This document shows, one piece after another, positions 37,941 to 47,628 of a stretch of 64,000 bases of DNA. Positions within the stretch are counted from its first letter, which is position 1. The number at the start of each line of letters is the position of its first letter. The position numbers were made by a program, and so were the translations under genes. The stretch is taken from contig JAZLKM010000002.1 of assembly GCA_045597645.1 (NCBI GenBank), positions 1-64,000 on the forward strand, given 5' to 3'. Below the pieces are notes generated by a model. That model was not told the DNA's origin, made no database searches, and worked only from the letters and a program-made list of their open reading frames with translations. This DNA comes from JAKSSE01 sp045597645. GTDB lineage: Bacteria; Bacillota; Clostridia; Lachnospirales; Lachnospiraceae.

Positions 37941-38915
37941 ATGGCAGACAGCAATGACACTAGAAGAATAATCTGGCCCGATATGTTAAAGGGACTTGCT
38001 GTCCTTATGGTAGCAGTAGGACACAATCCAAAAGTACCCGAGCCGCTTGTACACTGGATTTATTCGTTTCATATCCCGGCTTTCTTTTTTGTGGCAGGTT
38101 ATTTCTGGAAGCTCAAGGGTGATTCAATACTGAGAACCTTCCGGGTCAGAGCCGGGCGTATTCTGCCTATCTATTTCGGTATGTCTGCAGTCATGCTGCT
38201 GATGGATAGTATATTAACCCATAGCTTTAATGTGAATATGTTCATAGGTACATTCATTATATGGATGACAAAATACAGTGGTTATTTATGGTTTTTGCCT
38301 TGCTTTTTGGTATTTACACTGATATTTTCGACGCTTGGAAAATGGATTTCTAACCTGTGGATAGGCGCCGGAGTTAGCGTTATATTGGCAGCTGTAATCT
38401 ATGTTATAAGAGCAACTTTTATGATCAGACTGCCTTTGGACATTGATGTTGCAATTGTAATGCTGCCATTTGGATATCTGGGCAGGATAGTAAGATATAT
38501 AGATGACAGAACCGGTTATCTAGATAAGAGCAAAAGCTGGCATAGACTGCTGGCAGGATTACTGCTTATTATCGCGCAATGCGGCTTATGTATCCTCTTT
38601 TCGAAGGGCAATACAGTACCTCACGTTGATTATAACCTCATGCATACCGGCAATACTTTGGTGGCATATTTGTCAGGTATCACAGGGGTATTGGGGCTTA
38701 CATTATTATTGTCAGCTGTGCCAGAAATTAGTCCTCTTACCTTTGCAGGGCGTTACAGCATAGTGTTCTACTGCATGTGCTGGCTTGGTGCCAGAAACTT
38801 TTTTGGTTTTTTGCCTGTGTCAGTAAATGTAGCGATATCACTGGTGGTCATGTACGTAGTATCGATGATTGGCGTGATACTGATCAATCGGTTTATACCT
38901 AGATTGTTGAAATAG
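37941..38915 (+). CDS. Acyltransferase family 3 membrane protein (sugar O-acetylase type)
   Basis: A 324-residue polytopic protein with about ten helices. The opening DMLKGLAVLMVAVGHN and WIYSFHIPAFFFVAGY match the acyltransferase-3 family, whose conserved His lies in VGHN. It would O-acetylate sugars on a surface polymer, fitting the flippase and glycosyltransferases that follow directly. No clear Shine-Dalgarno precedes ATG 37941, so the start is uncertain. Confidence 0.88.
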   Translation: MADSNDTRRIIWPDMLKGLAVLMVAVGHNPKVPEPLVHWIYSFHIPAFFFVAGYFWKLKGDSILRTFRVRAGRILPIYFGMSAVMLLMDSILTHSFNVNMFIGTFIIWMTKYSGYLWFLPCFLVFTLIFSTLGKWISNLWIGAGVSVILAAVIYVIRATFMIRLPLDIDVAIVMLPFGYLGRIVRYIDDRTGYLDKSKSWHRLLAGLLLIIAQCGLCILFSKGNTVPHVDYNLMHTGNTLVAYLSGITGVLGLTLLLSAVPEISPLTFAGRYSIVFYCMCWLGARNFFGFLPVSVNVAISLVVMYVVSMIGVILINRFIPRLLK

Positions 38916-40388
38916 ATGGAAATGCAAAGCACAAAAATTAAAACTATATCTAATTTTCTGTGGAGATTCTTCGAGAGGACAGCAGCTAATCTTGTAGTAT
39001 TTATAGTTTCTGTTGTACTGGCCAGGATTCTCGATACCGAATTATATGGTGCGATTGCAATCGTAACAGCATTCAATACTATATTGCAGGTATTTGTCGA
39101 CAGTGGACTTGGCAATGCCCTTATTCAGAAAAAGGACGCTGATGACCTGGATTTTTCGACGGTATTTTATTGCAATATGGCAATATGCATAACGCTTTAT
39201 GCGCTGATGTTTTTTGCGGCACCATTTATTGCAGGCTTTTATAGACAGCCTATACTGACACCTGTTTTTAGAGTGATGTGCCTTTCGCTTATTGTCTCAG
39301 GACTTATGAATGTGCAGCAATCCTTTGTTGCGCGCAATCTTCAGTTCAAGAGATTCTTTTTCGCAACATTAGGTGGCACTATTACAGCGGCAGCTGTTGG
39401 AATTATAATGGCTGTCACCGGCTTTGGAATCTGGGCATTGGTTGCGCAGCAGCTCCTGTCAGTCACCATCAACACCTTTATCTTATGGTTTACAGTCAAG
39501 TGGAGACCTAAGCTGCAGTTTTCATTTGAGAGACTTAAGGCCCTCTTTGGATATGGCTGGAAGCTACTGGTATCAAATCTTTTGGATAAGCTGGCGGGAG
39601 TCAATCTGCAACAGCTTGTGATTGGCAAGATGTTTACCCCCACAGACCTGGCATTTTTCAATAGGGGAATGGACTATACCTATACTGTGGTAAATAATGT
39701 AAACAGCGCTGCAGACAGCGTACTTTTTCCAACCATGTCGAGGGAACAGGACGACAAGGCTGCACTAAAGCAGATGATGCGTAGAGCCATCAAGACCACC
39801 ACCTATGTGCTGGCGCCACTTTTGATGGGCATGTTTTTTACAGCGCCGGTGCTTATAGAGCTGCTGCTCACAGACAAATGGGCAGGAAGCGTCTTTTATG
39901 TCAGACTATTTTGTATATCATATACCTTTGTTGCGATAGAGACTACCAACCTTAGCGTTATTAAGGCTATGGGGCATAGCGACCTTTACCTAAAGCTCAA
40001 TGTAATAAAAAAAGTGGTAAATGTATTGTCGATTCTGATTACCGTATGGTTTGGCGTAGAGGCTGTGGCATGGGGGCTTCTGGCTAGCAATATTATAGGC
40101 CAGGCTATAAATGCATGGCCTAATAAAAAGCTGCTGGGCTATGGCTACTTTGAACAGATAAAGGATCTGTCTACTGACATCCTGATTGCAATAATAATGG
40201 GGGTGAGTGTAGTTTTTGTTCCGAGGCTTGGCCTTGGACTGTTTGTGACATTCGCTCTGCAGGTTGTGATAGGTGCTGCTGTATATATAATGATTTCTAT
40301 TATCACTAAAAATGAAACCATGTTTTATCTTTTGAGTGTGGTTAAGGGGATGCTTGGAAAGGCTGGAGACGTAAAGGATGAGCGATAA
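38916..40388 (+). CDS. Polysaccharide flippase (Wzx/MOP superfamily)
   Basis: A 490-residue protein with 12-14 helices, moving lipid-linked oligosaccharides to the outer face of the membrane. N-terminal FLWRFFERTAANLVVFIVS and GNALIQKKDADDLDFSTVF are typical of the PST/Wzx branch. It starts immediately after the acetylase stop and overlaps the next glycosyltransferase by 11 bases, so the cluster is one translational chain. No strong ribosome site is seen. Confidence 0.92.
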   Translation: MEMQSTKIKTISNFLWRFFERTAANLVVFIVSVVLARILDTELYGAIAIVTAFNTILQVFVDSGLGNALIQKKDADDLDFSTVFYCNMAICITLYALMFFAAPFIAGFYRQPILTPVFRVMCLSLIVSGLMNVQQSFVARNLQFKRFFFATLGGTITAAAVGIIMAVTGFGIWALVAQQLLSVTINTFILWFTVKWRPKLQFSFERLKALFGYGWKLLVSNLLDKLAGVNLQQLVIGKMFTPTDLAFFNRGMDYTYTVVNNVNSAADSVLFPTMSREQDDKAALKQMMRRAIKTTTYVLAPLLMGMFFTAPVLIELLLTDKWAGSVFYVRLFCISYTFVAIETTNLSVIKAMGHSDLYLKLNVIKKVVNVLSILITVWFGVEAVAWGLLASNIIGQAINAWPNKKLLGYGYFEQIKDLSTDILIAIIMGVSVVFVPRLGLGLFVTFALQVVIGAAVYIMISIITKNETMFYLLSVVKGMLGKAGDVKDER

Positions 40389-41463
40389 AATTGAACAAAG
40401 ACCGCTTGTGTCAGTTATTGTCGCGGTATATAACGTGGAAGAGTTTCTCGACCAGTGCATGGAATCTGTATTAGGGCAGGACTATCCTAATATGGATATC
40501 ATTTTAGTAGATGATGGATCTACGGACACCTCAGGAGAGCTGTGCGATAAATACGCAGGGAAATACGAGAATGTTAGGGCTATACACCAGAGAAATAGTG
40601 GTCTTTGGCATGTTAGAAATGTAGGCCTGGATAACGCATTAGGCGATTATATAATTAATGTCGATGCCGATGATTGTATGGAAGCGAAGGTTGCCATCAG
40701 CCATATGGTCGATACTGCACTATCAGAAAATGCAGATATCGTGCAGGGCAATTTCAGAAGGTTTGCAGATATTAGATATATCTCAGGCGTCAATCGACAT
40801 CATTTGAATGATGTGGAAGTAGACTCGGTAGAGTTCAGATATAGAGGCTTTTATCAGTATGGTCATCTCTCGTATCAGTGGGGAAAATTATATCGAAAAG
40901 AGTTTTTATTAAAGGAAGATATAAGAAATGATAATTATCCATTTACGCAGGATAAACCATTTAATATGCGATGCCTTGCAGCCGGAGCTAAATATGCGTT
41001 CATGGATGAGAGTGTCTATCTGTACCGGGTGAACGAGAGCTCTGTAACGTTCAAGTACAAGAATAATTATGGCAGTATCTGGGCCAGCATAGGCTCTGAT
41101 TTTGACGATTGGAGAAAGGCGCGCCAAATACGAGCAGATTATGGGGATCTTGCAGCATTCCATATTTTCTTCGGATCATTTTTTATAGTAAAGCAGGAGC
41201 AAAACGGCAGCCATAAGATATCCAGAGGCAGGAGGGCACTTAAGGAGTACAGATGCAATCCGTACGTGCTTAAGGAAATGCGACAGCTGGCCAGGGGCAG
41301 GTATGTCAATGAAATATCAAATAATACCTGGAGAATAGTAATAAAGACTTTTTCACGCTTGTTTACTGTGGGACTTCTGGGATTACTGTCCTTTGGCATG
41401 TTTATGGTCAGATTTGTCCGCATTGACAGAGTGATTACTAATTCGAGGTATAGACAGAAGTGA
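40378..41463 (+). CDS. Family 2 glycosyltransferase
   Basis: A 361-residue GT-A enzyme. SVIVAVYNVEEFLDQCMESV and VDDGSTD bind the nucleotide sugar, and VDADD is the metal site. A hydrophobic C-terminal segment (about 325-350) likely anchors it to the membrane. It adds a sugar to the polymer handled by the flippase next door. GGAG and AAAGG lie directly before ATG. Confidence 0.93.
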   Translation: MSDKIEQRPLVSVIVAVYNVEEFLDQCMESVLGQDYPNMDIILVDDGSTDTSGELCDKYAGKYENVRAIHQRNSGLWHVRNVGLDNALGDYIINVDADDCMEAKVAISHMVDTALSENADIVQGNFRRFADIRYISGVNRHHLNDVEVDSVEFRYRGFYQYGHLSYQWGKLYRKEFLLKEDIRNDNYPFTQDKPFNMRCLAAGAKYAFMDESVYLYRVNESSVTFKYKNNYGSIWASIGSDFDDWRKARQIRADYGDLAAFHIFFGSFFIVKQEQNGSHKISRGRRALKEYRCNPYVLKEMRQLARGRYVNEISNNTWRIVIKTFSRLFTVGLLGLLSFGMFMVRFVRIDRVITNSRYRQK

Positions 41464-42503
41464 AAAAGCTTTGGATATTCACCCTATATAATCGAATGGG
41501 AGCATCCTCTAATTATAGAATCTACATATATGAGGATATTCTTAAGGAGCATTTCGACACAGTCATATATCCATTTTGGACAAGTAGATATGTGCAAAAG
41601 TGTATGGGACAGGAGCGCAAGCATCCATTTATGTGGCTCATAGACTGGACCGTAGGGGCAGTGCGCAGATACATACAGATTGGTAAGGCCGCGCGTTGTG
41701 CTGACGCAGTGCTTTTTCAAAAGGATGCTATCCCGCTTATTTCAAAATGTGGCCTAAAGAGGCTTCAAAAAAATGGCATTAAGATAATTTTCGATAATGA
41801 TGATGCCACATATCTTTCGAGAGTAGATACAAGCGATAATGTGGCAGGGGGCGCTGACCTTGTAATATGCGGAAATGAATACCTTAAGGCGCACTATGAT
41901 GGACTTGGATTAAATACCAGGGTTGTACCAACTACAGATATTACTGACAGCTACGTACCGTATCATAAGGATACCTTCGATAATCATACAATAGGATGGG
42001 TAGGGGGACGAAGCTCAGCCGGAAGCATTGGGCTGATTAAAAAGCCACTAAAGGCTTTCCTTTTAGAGCATCCCGAAAGCCGCTTTGTGATGGTTGGAAG
42101 TGAGCCACTGGAATACTTTTTGGACCTTCCAAATTATGAGTTCGTGAAATGGTCGCCTGATACAGTGCTTGATGTGATGAGCAGATTTACTATAGGCATA
42201 ATGCCGCTTGAGGACAATGAGTTTACCCGCGGAAAATGCGGATTTAAGCTGGTACAGTACCTGGCAATGGGAAAGCCTGTAATAGGCTCTGATGTGGGCG
42301 TAAATAAGTCAATAATCGGAAGGTGCGGTATAGCAGTAGGACCGGATGAAACCGACTGGAGCAATGCTATAAGTAGCCTAATCTATGACAGGTCAACGTA
42401 CGAGGGCTGCAGGAGATATATCAGCGAGGATTTTGAGCCGGTATATAGCTATGGTGCTGTGGCAAATAGCCTTTTGGCAGCAATTGATGAGGTGATGTCA
42501 TGA
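41460..42503 (+). CDS. GT-B glycosyltransferase
   Basis: A 347-residue protein with the GT-B two-domain pattern. The C-terminal half has HTIGWVGGRSS, a strand pattern typical of nucleotide-sugar domains, and GFKLVQYLAMGKPVIGSDVG. The start is GTG overlapping the previous stop by 4 bases. Donor and acceptor are not readable. Overlaps the next gene as ATGA. Confidence 0.85.
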   Translation: MKKLWIFTLYNRMGASSNYRIYIYEDILKEHFDTVIYPFWTSRYVQKCMGQERKHPFMWLIDWTVGAVRRYIQIGKAARCADAVLFQKDAIPLISKCGLKRLQKNGIKIIFDNDDATYLSRVDTSDNVAGGADLVICGNEYLKAHYDGLGLNTRVVPTTDITDSYVPYHKDTFDNHTIGWVGGRSSAGSIGLIKKPLKAFLLEHPESRFVMVGSEPLEYFLDLPNYEFVKWSPDTVLDVMSRFTIGIMPLEDNEFTRGKCGFKLVQYLAMGKPVIGSDVGVNKSIIGRCGIAVGPDETDWSNAISSLIYDRSTYEGCRRYISEDFEPVYSYGAVANSLLAAIDEVMS

Positions 42504-43615
42504 TGAAAAGGAGAATATGCTTTTTTTCGGGTGATATAACCAGAAGCGGTGGGACGGAGCGAGCAGCTATTTCTGTCATATCACAGGTAGCTAAAAGAGG
42601 GCTGTATGATGTTGTCATTTTGAGCCTGGTAGAGCAAAATGATGCGCCGTTTTATGATATTTCGGCAGATATTCATAGATACAAGCTGTCGGATAGCAAA
42701 AAGTGGATACCGGCGGGGCCGAAGTATCTGCCACTGTTGGCACGTCTAAGGCATTTTCTGAAGGAAAATGAGATAGATGTAATAGTTGATATCGATGCAG
42801 TGCTTGACGTATTGTCACTTAATGCGAGAAGAGGACTGAAAACCAAAATCATCTCCTGGGATCATTTCAGCTTTGAGTATGAAATGCAGGGAGGCTATAG
42901 GACAGCGATAGTCAAATATGAGTCAAAAAGAGTGGACTATATTGTGACACTTACTCCAAGGGATGCAGACAGCTTCGCAAAAGTTCTGGGTAGGACCTCG
43001 AATATTACAAGCATCTATAATCCGGTAGAGCCAAATGACAAGGTGCGGCCATATGAGAATAGACAAAAGCTAATACTCACAGCCGGTCATCTCATCGAGC
43101 GAAAGGGTATTGATTTTATTGAAAAACTAGCGCCAAAGGTAATGCCGGCTCACCCGGACTGGAAATGGGTTATACTTGGCGATGGCCCAATGATGGATGA
43201 GCTTAAGTCGAGCATCATGGAAAATGGACTTGAGCCCCAGGTAATATTGGCAGGTCGCGTGAAGGATATTGAAAGCCGGTTTGCAGATTCGAGACTCTAT
43301 GTTATGACCTCCAGAGATGAGGGGCTTCCGATGGTGCTCATTGAGGCAAAGACCGCAGGACTGCCCTGCATAGCATTTGACGTATGTGACGGAGTGCACA
43401 GCCTTATATCACATGGCGAGAATGGATATTTGGTGGAGCCGTTTGATATAGATGTAATGGCAAATCACATAGAGAGCCTTTTGGATGACGAGAATCTATG
43501 CCGGTCATTTTCTGATAAGTCGAAAATGGAGCTTGCAGAGTTTGATCGGGACTATGTAACAGACCGATGGATTGACCTGCTTGGAAAGATGACGGATGAG
43601 AAAAGAGTATATTGA
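42500..43615 (+). CDS. Family 4 glycosyltransferase
   Basis: A 371-residue GT-B retaining enzyme. N-terminal GDITRSGGTERAAIS is the Gly-rich acceptor loop. The C-terminal domain has GHLIERKGID, ILGDGPMMDELK and the EGLPMVLIE donor motif (E-x7-E). Part of the same chain of overlapping genes; overlaps the next gene by 20 bases. Confidence 0.93.
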   Translation: MMKRRICFFSGDITRSGGTERAAISVISQVAKRGLYDVVILSLVEQNDAPFYDISADIHRYKLSDSKKWIPAGPKYLPLLARLRHFLKENEIDVIVDIDAVLDVLSLNARRGLKTKIISWDHFSFEYEMQGGYRTAIVKYESKRVDYIVTLTPRDADSFAKVLGRTSNITSIYNPVEPNDKVRPYENRQKLILTAGHLIERKGIDFIEKLAPKVMPAHPDWKWVILGDGPMMDELKSSIMENGLEPQVILAGRVKDIESRFADSRLYVMTSRDEGLPMVLIEAKTAGLPCIAFDVCDGVHSLISHGENGYLVEPFDIDVMANHIESLLDDENLCRSFSDKSKMELAEFDRDYVTDRWIDLLGKMTDEKRVY

Positions 43616-45257
43616 TGAAACTGCACAAATGAAAAAAAGTGACAGGCGCTTTAGCTTTGTCACTGGAGCTGTGGAGCTTTTTGTCATTATATTGATTTTC
43701 GCAGGGGCAATAGGAGCGGTTACATTTCTGGCAATCTGGGAGGAGTATTATCTAACGGATAATATGATAACTCTTGAGAGAACAGCCTATGAGTATCCGG
43801 AGAGTAACGAGAAAATAGACAGCTTCTACTCGGGCTTTTATCGCATATATGGGACAGTGCTGTCAGATAAATATGATGGCGAGGATCTAGGGATATATGA
43901 CGTGGATGAGGACATGATTTTGTTAGAAATCAATCTCATCCGATTTAACAATAAGGAGCTGTCGGAAAATGCACTAAGGCAGCTGGATGATTATCTGACA
44001 GGCTGGGAGAATAAGGGCAAGACATTAATACTTAGGCCGCTTTATGACTGGGACTGCAAGAACCTGGAGACAGAGCCGAAGTCTATAGATATCATCCTAA
44101 GACATATGGAGCAGACTGCGGAGGTCATCAATCGCCACAAGGACTCAGTATTTGTAGTTCAGGGACTCTATATAGGCAATATAGGTGAGATGAATGGCAC
44201 CAAATATCTTACAGTAGAGGATCTGTCAGCGCTATTTGACAAGCTGTCAGACGAGCTCGATGAGGATATTTTCATGGCAGTTCGCACGCCGTGGCAGTGG
44301 AGAGCCATAGCAGGCAGATTTACACCTCTGACTGAGGATGAGTGGAGATCCGGCGATAAGCTGTCGAGGCTTGGCTTATTTAATGACGGCATGATGGGCA
44401 CCTGGAACGACTATGGCACCTACGGTGAGACCAGCATCGCATATGCAGATTCATTTTTCGCCAAGGGCACCAGAGAGGAGGAGCTACTGTTCCAGGACGA
44501 GCTGTGTACCTATGTGCCAAGCGGCGGTGAGGTAGTCATATCATCAGAGCTAAATGACCTAAATAATGCAGTGGATAATTTCAGGCAGATGCATATTTCG
44601 TACCTGAATAATCAGCATGATCCAAGCGTTCTGGAAAAATGGCAAAATACAACCTATACAGGCTCAGATGTCTTCGATGGAATGAGTGGCTATGACTATA
44701 TAGACAGGCACCTGGGATCCAGATTCGTCTTTGAAAGCTACTATATACCTAAGTGCGATGTGGCCCAGCCATGCGAGACAGTGCTTACTGTAAAAAATGA
44801 AGGCTTTGCCAATATATATGTGCCGGTAAATGCAAGATACGAGCTTGTGGGCGAAAATATTAGTGAAACTATTCCGGTCGACTACGACCTAAGAACTGTA
44901 GGAGGCAGCCAAGAGGTACAGCTCCCATTGACGCTTGATGTCAGGGACTTAGCCGAGGGGTCGTATGATATTTACTTTGATATGACAGATGCCGTAAGAG
45001 GCGATAGGATAGCTCTCGCTAACGATGCGCAGTATACAGACAAGGGGCTTCTAATTGGCTCTGTTACGGTGACAAATACGATGGAGGAGTGGCTTAAGGC
45101 CAACGATATCGGCACACCGGAATTTTCATTTATAAGAAAATATGCCAAGGAGCATGAGCCACCGGAGGTTGAACTGCCATCAAGGCTTAGACTGCCCAGA
45201 GTAATTAGAGATTATTGGGCGTGGCTCTGTGATAAATCAATGGAATGGGGTAAGTAA
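43596..45257 (+). CDS. Membrane-anchored DUF4874/DUF4832 protein
   Basis: A 553-residue protein with one N-terminal helix (about 25-50) and a large extracytoplasmic part. The part after the helix resembles DUF4874 (EINLIRFNNKELSENAL, LILRPLYDWD), a glycosidase-like TIM-barrel pattern; the rest resembles DUF4832. Neither has a proven function. As last gene of the polysaccharide chain it may trim, attach or bind the polymer at the cell surface. It ends with a conserved-looking amphipathic tail. Confidence 0.7.
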   Translation: MRKEYIDETAQMKKSDRRFSFVTGAVELFVIILIFAGAIGAVTFLAIWEEYYLTDNMITLERTAYEYPESNEKIDSFYSGFYRIYGTVLSDKYDGEDLGIYDVDEDMILLEINLIRFNNKELSENALRQLDDYLTGWENKGKTLILRPLYDWDCKNLETEPKSIDIILRHMEQTAEVINRHKDSVFVVQGLYIGNIGEMNGTKYLTVEDLSALFDKLSDELDEDIFMAVRTPWQWRAIAGRFTPLTEDEWRSGDKLSRLGLFNDGMMGTWNDYGTYGETSIAYADSFFAKGTREEELLFQDELCTYVPSGGEVVISSELNDLNNAVDNFRQMHISYLNNQHDPSVLEKWQNTTYTGSDVFDGMSGYDYIDRHLGSRFVFESYYIPKCDVAQPCETVLTVKNEGFANIYVPVNARYELVGENISETIPVDYDLRTVGGSQEVQLPLTLDVRDLAEGSYDIYFDMTDAVRGDRIALANDAQYTDKGLLIGSVTVTNTMEEWLKANDIGTPEFSFIRKYAKEHEPPEVELPSRLRLPRVIRDYWAWLCDKSMEWGK

Positions 45258-45291
45258 GACTTACTTTCAATAAAAACGAGGGGGATTAAAA

Positions 45292-47628
45292 ATGATCGAA
45301 GTAAAAGAGAAACTATTTGCGCTGCATACTGCGAATACCAGCTATGTATTCAGGGTTATGCCTACAGGGCACCTAGAGCACCTGCACTATGGACGCAAAA
45401 TTAAGGTAAATGACGGACTGGGCTTATTCGAGCAGCATGCCTTCTGCTGTGGCAATGCAGTTGCATACAACCAGGAGGATACAAGCGTAGCGCTTGAGGA
45501 TGTGAACCTCGAGATGAGCTCATATGGAAAGGGCGATATCAGAGAGCCGTTTGTGGAGCTGATTCATGCTGACGGCAGTGCCACCTGCGATTTTCTCTAT
45601 GACAGCTATGAGGTGATAGAGGGCAATGTGGAGCTTAAGAGCCTGCCTACCAGCCATGTCACCAGGGAGGATGCATCTACACTTAAGGTTGTATTAAAGG
45701 ACGCATCCTACAATATGACAATGGAGCTATATTACACTGTAGTTGAGGCCTGTGACATCATCACAAGAAGAGCGACACTTATCAATAATTCAAATGATGA
45801 GGTTGTAGTTACCAGACTTCTGTCTAACAGCCTTGATTTATTTACTTCAGGCTATGAGGTTGTATCATTCCACGGCGCATGGGGCAGAGAGATGAATCGC
45901 ACTGTAACCCCGCTGGATGCAGGCAAGTTCTCTGGCGGAAGTATGTGCGGAGCATCTAGCAGCAGATGCAACCCACTTATGCTGCTTAAGACCAAGGAGG
46001 CAACCCAGGATATGGGAGAGGTCTACGGCTTTAACCTTGTATTTTCAGGCAACCACTATGAGGCCGCTGAAGTATCAGGCTTCAATAAGACCAGAGTGGT
46101 ACAGGGAATATCACCGGTAGGCTTTAGATTTATACTTGAGCCCGGCATGGAGCTTGAGGCACCTGAAGCGGTTATGACCTATAGCCATAAGGGACTTAAT
46201 GGAGTAAGCCGCCACTTCCATGACTTTGTTAATAATCATATTGTTCGCGGAAAATGGGCTAACAAGGTGCGTCCAATCCTTCTTAACAGCTGGGAGGCAG
46301 CATACTTTGACTTCGATGAGAGCAAGCTTCTCAATCTCGCAAGCAAGGCAAAGGATGCCGGAATAGAGCTTTTTGTGATGGATGACGGCTGGTTTGGCGA
46401 GAGAAATGATGACAAGAGATCTCTTGGGGACTGGGATATCGTTAATAAAAAGAAGCTTCCAAATGGAGTAGACGGCCTTGCGAAAAAAATCAACGCATTA
46501 GGACTTGATTTTGGTATCTGGGTAGAGCCTGAGATGGTAAATGTAGACTCAGAGCTCTATAAAAAACACCCTGACTGGGCAGTGCAGATAGAGGGCAAGC
46601 CGCATTCAGAGAGCCGCAACCAGAGGACTTTGGACTACTGCAACGTTGAGGTTCAGGACCACATCATAAAGGTACTTAGTGACCTCCTTGACGGCGCAAA
46701 TATTGCATATGTAAAGTGGGATATGAATAGAATTCTCTCTGATGCATACGCGCCAAGCCTTGATGCAAAGCATCAGGGGGAATTTGCGTATAGATTCTAT
46801 GAAGGATTCTATAGAGTGCTTAAGACATTAACTGAGAAATATCCAGAGGTTCTTTTTGAAGGATGTGCGTCAGGAGGCAATAGATTTGACCTTGGCGCTC
46901 TGTGCTATTTCCCACAGATATGGGCATCAGACGATACAGATGCGAGCTGCAGACTGGACATCCAGGATGGCTATAGCTATGGCTACCCACAGTCTACTGT
47001 ATCAGCACATGTATCAAGCTGCCCGAACCATCAGACGCTCCGCATCACACCACTTGAGAGCCGCTTCAATGTAGCAGCCTTTGGAGTGCTGGGCTATGAG
47101 TGCAATCTCTGTGATATGAAAAAAGAGGACAGAGAGGCAATTAAGGCGCAGGTTGCAATCTATAAGGAGTGGAGAGAGCTCCTTCAGTTCGGAGACTTCT
47201 ACAGATCAAGATATGGCAATACAGTAGAGTGGACCATAGTAGCTAAGGACAAGAGCAAAGCAGTTGGCATGATAATGCAAAAGCTGGTAGAGCCTAACCT
47301 TGGAAACGAGATATTTAGAGCAAAGGGACTCGATGAGGACAAGCTTTACTATTTCTACAATAGAGCACTTAAGTACAATATTAAGAATTTTGGGGACCTT
47401 GTGAATACCGTAAGTCCTATTCACGTTAAGCCTGATACCAGATTTCATGATTTGTTGGCTAAAATCGTTAAGATGGATGGCGAGCATGAGGGCTATGAGA
47501 TGTATGGAGATACCCTTATGTATGCGGGTGTTAAGCTTAAGCAGGGATATGCCGGCACAGGCTATTCTGACCAGGTGAGATTCTATCAGGATTTCGGCTC
47601 TAGAATTTATTTCATGGAGGAAAAATAA
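45292..47628 (+). CDS. Alpha-galactosidase, GH36
   Basis: A 778-residue enzyme releasing alpha-galactose from raffinose-type sugars or galactomannan fragments. N-terminal beta-supersandwich, then a TIM barrel with VMDDGWFGERNDD, nucleophile D477 in YVKWDMNR, and the acid/base Asp in WASDDTDA (547-550). No signal peptide, so it works on imported oligosaccharides. Length fits the tetrameric bacterial type (about 730-750) with a modest extension. It has GAGGGGG upstream and is probably read separately from the polysaccharide cluster. Confidence 0.95.
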   Translation: MIEVKEKLFALHTANTSYVFRVMPTGHLEHLHYGRKIKVNDGLGLFEQHAFCCGNAVAYNQEDTSVALEDVNLEMSSYGKGDIREPFVELIHADGSATCDFLYDSYEVIEGNVELKSLPTSHVTREDASTLKVVLKDASYNMTMELYYTVVEACDIITRRATLINNSNDEVVVTRLLSNSLDLFTSGYEVVSFHGAWGREMNRTVTPLDAGKFSGGSMCGASSSRCNPLMLLKTKEATQDMGEVYGFNLVFSGNHYEAAEVSGFNKTRVVQGISPVGFRFILEPGMELEAPEAVMTYSHKGLNGVSRHFHDFVNNHIVRGKWANKVRPILLNSWEAAYFDFDESKLLNLASKAKDAGIELFVMDDGWFGERNDDKRSLGDWDIVNKKKLPNGVDGLAKKINALGLDFGIWVEPEMVNVDSELYKKHPDWAVQIEGKPHSESRNQRTLDYCNVEVQDHIIKVLSDLLDGANIAYVKWDMNRILSDAYAPSLDAKHQGEFAYRFYEGFYRVLKTLTEKYPEVLFEGCASGGNRFDLGALCYFPQIWASDDTDASCRLDIQDGYSYGYPQSTVSAHVSSCPNHQTLRITPLESRFNVAAFGVLGYECNLCDMKKEDREAIKAQVAIYKEWRELLQFGDFYRSRYGNTVEWTIVAKDKSKAVGMIMQKLVEPNLGNEIFRAKGLDEDKLYYFYNRALKYNIKNFGDLVNTVSPIHVKPDTRFHDLLAKIVKMDGEHEGYEMYGDTLMYAGVKLKQGYAGTGYSDQVRFYQDFGSRIYFMEEK

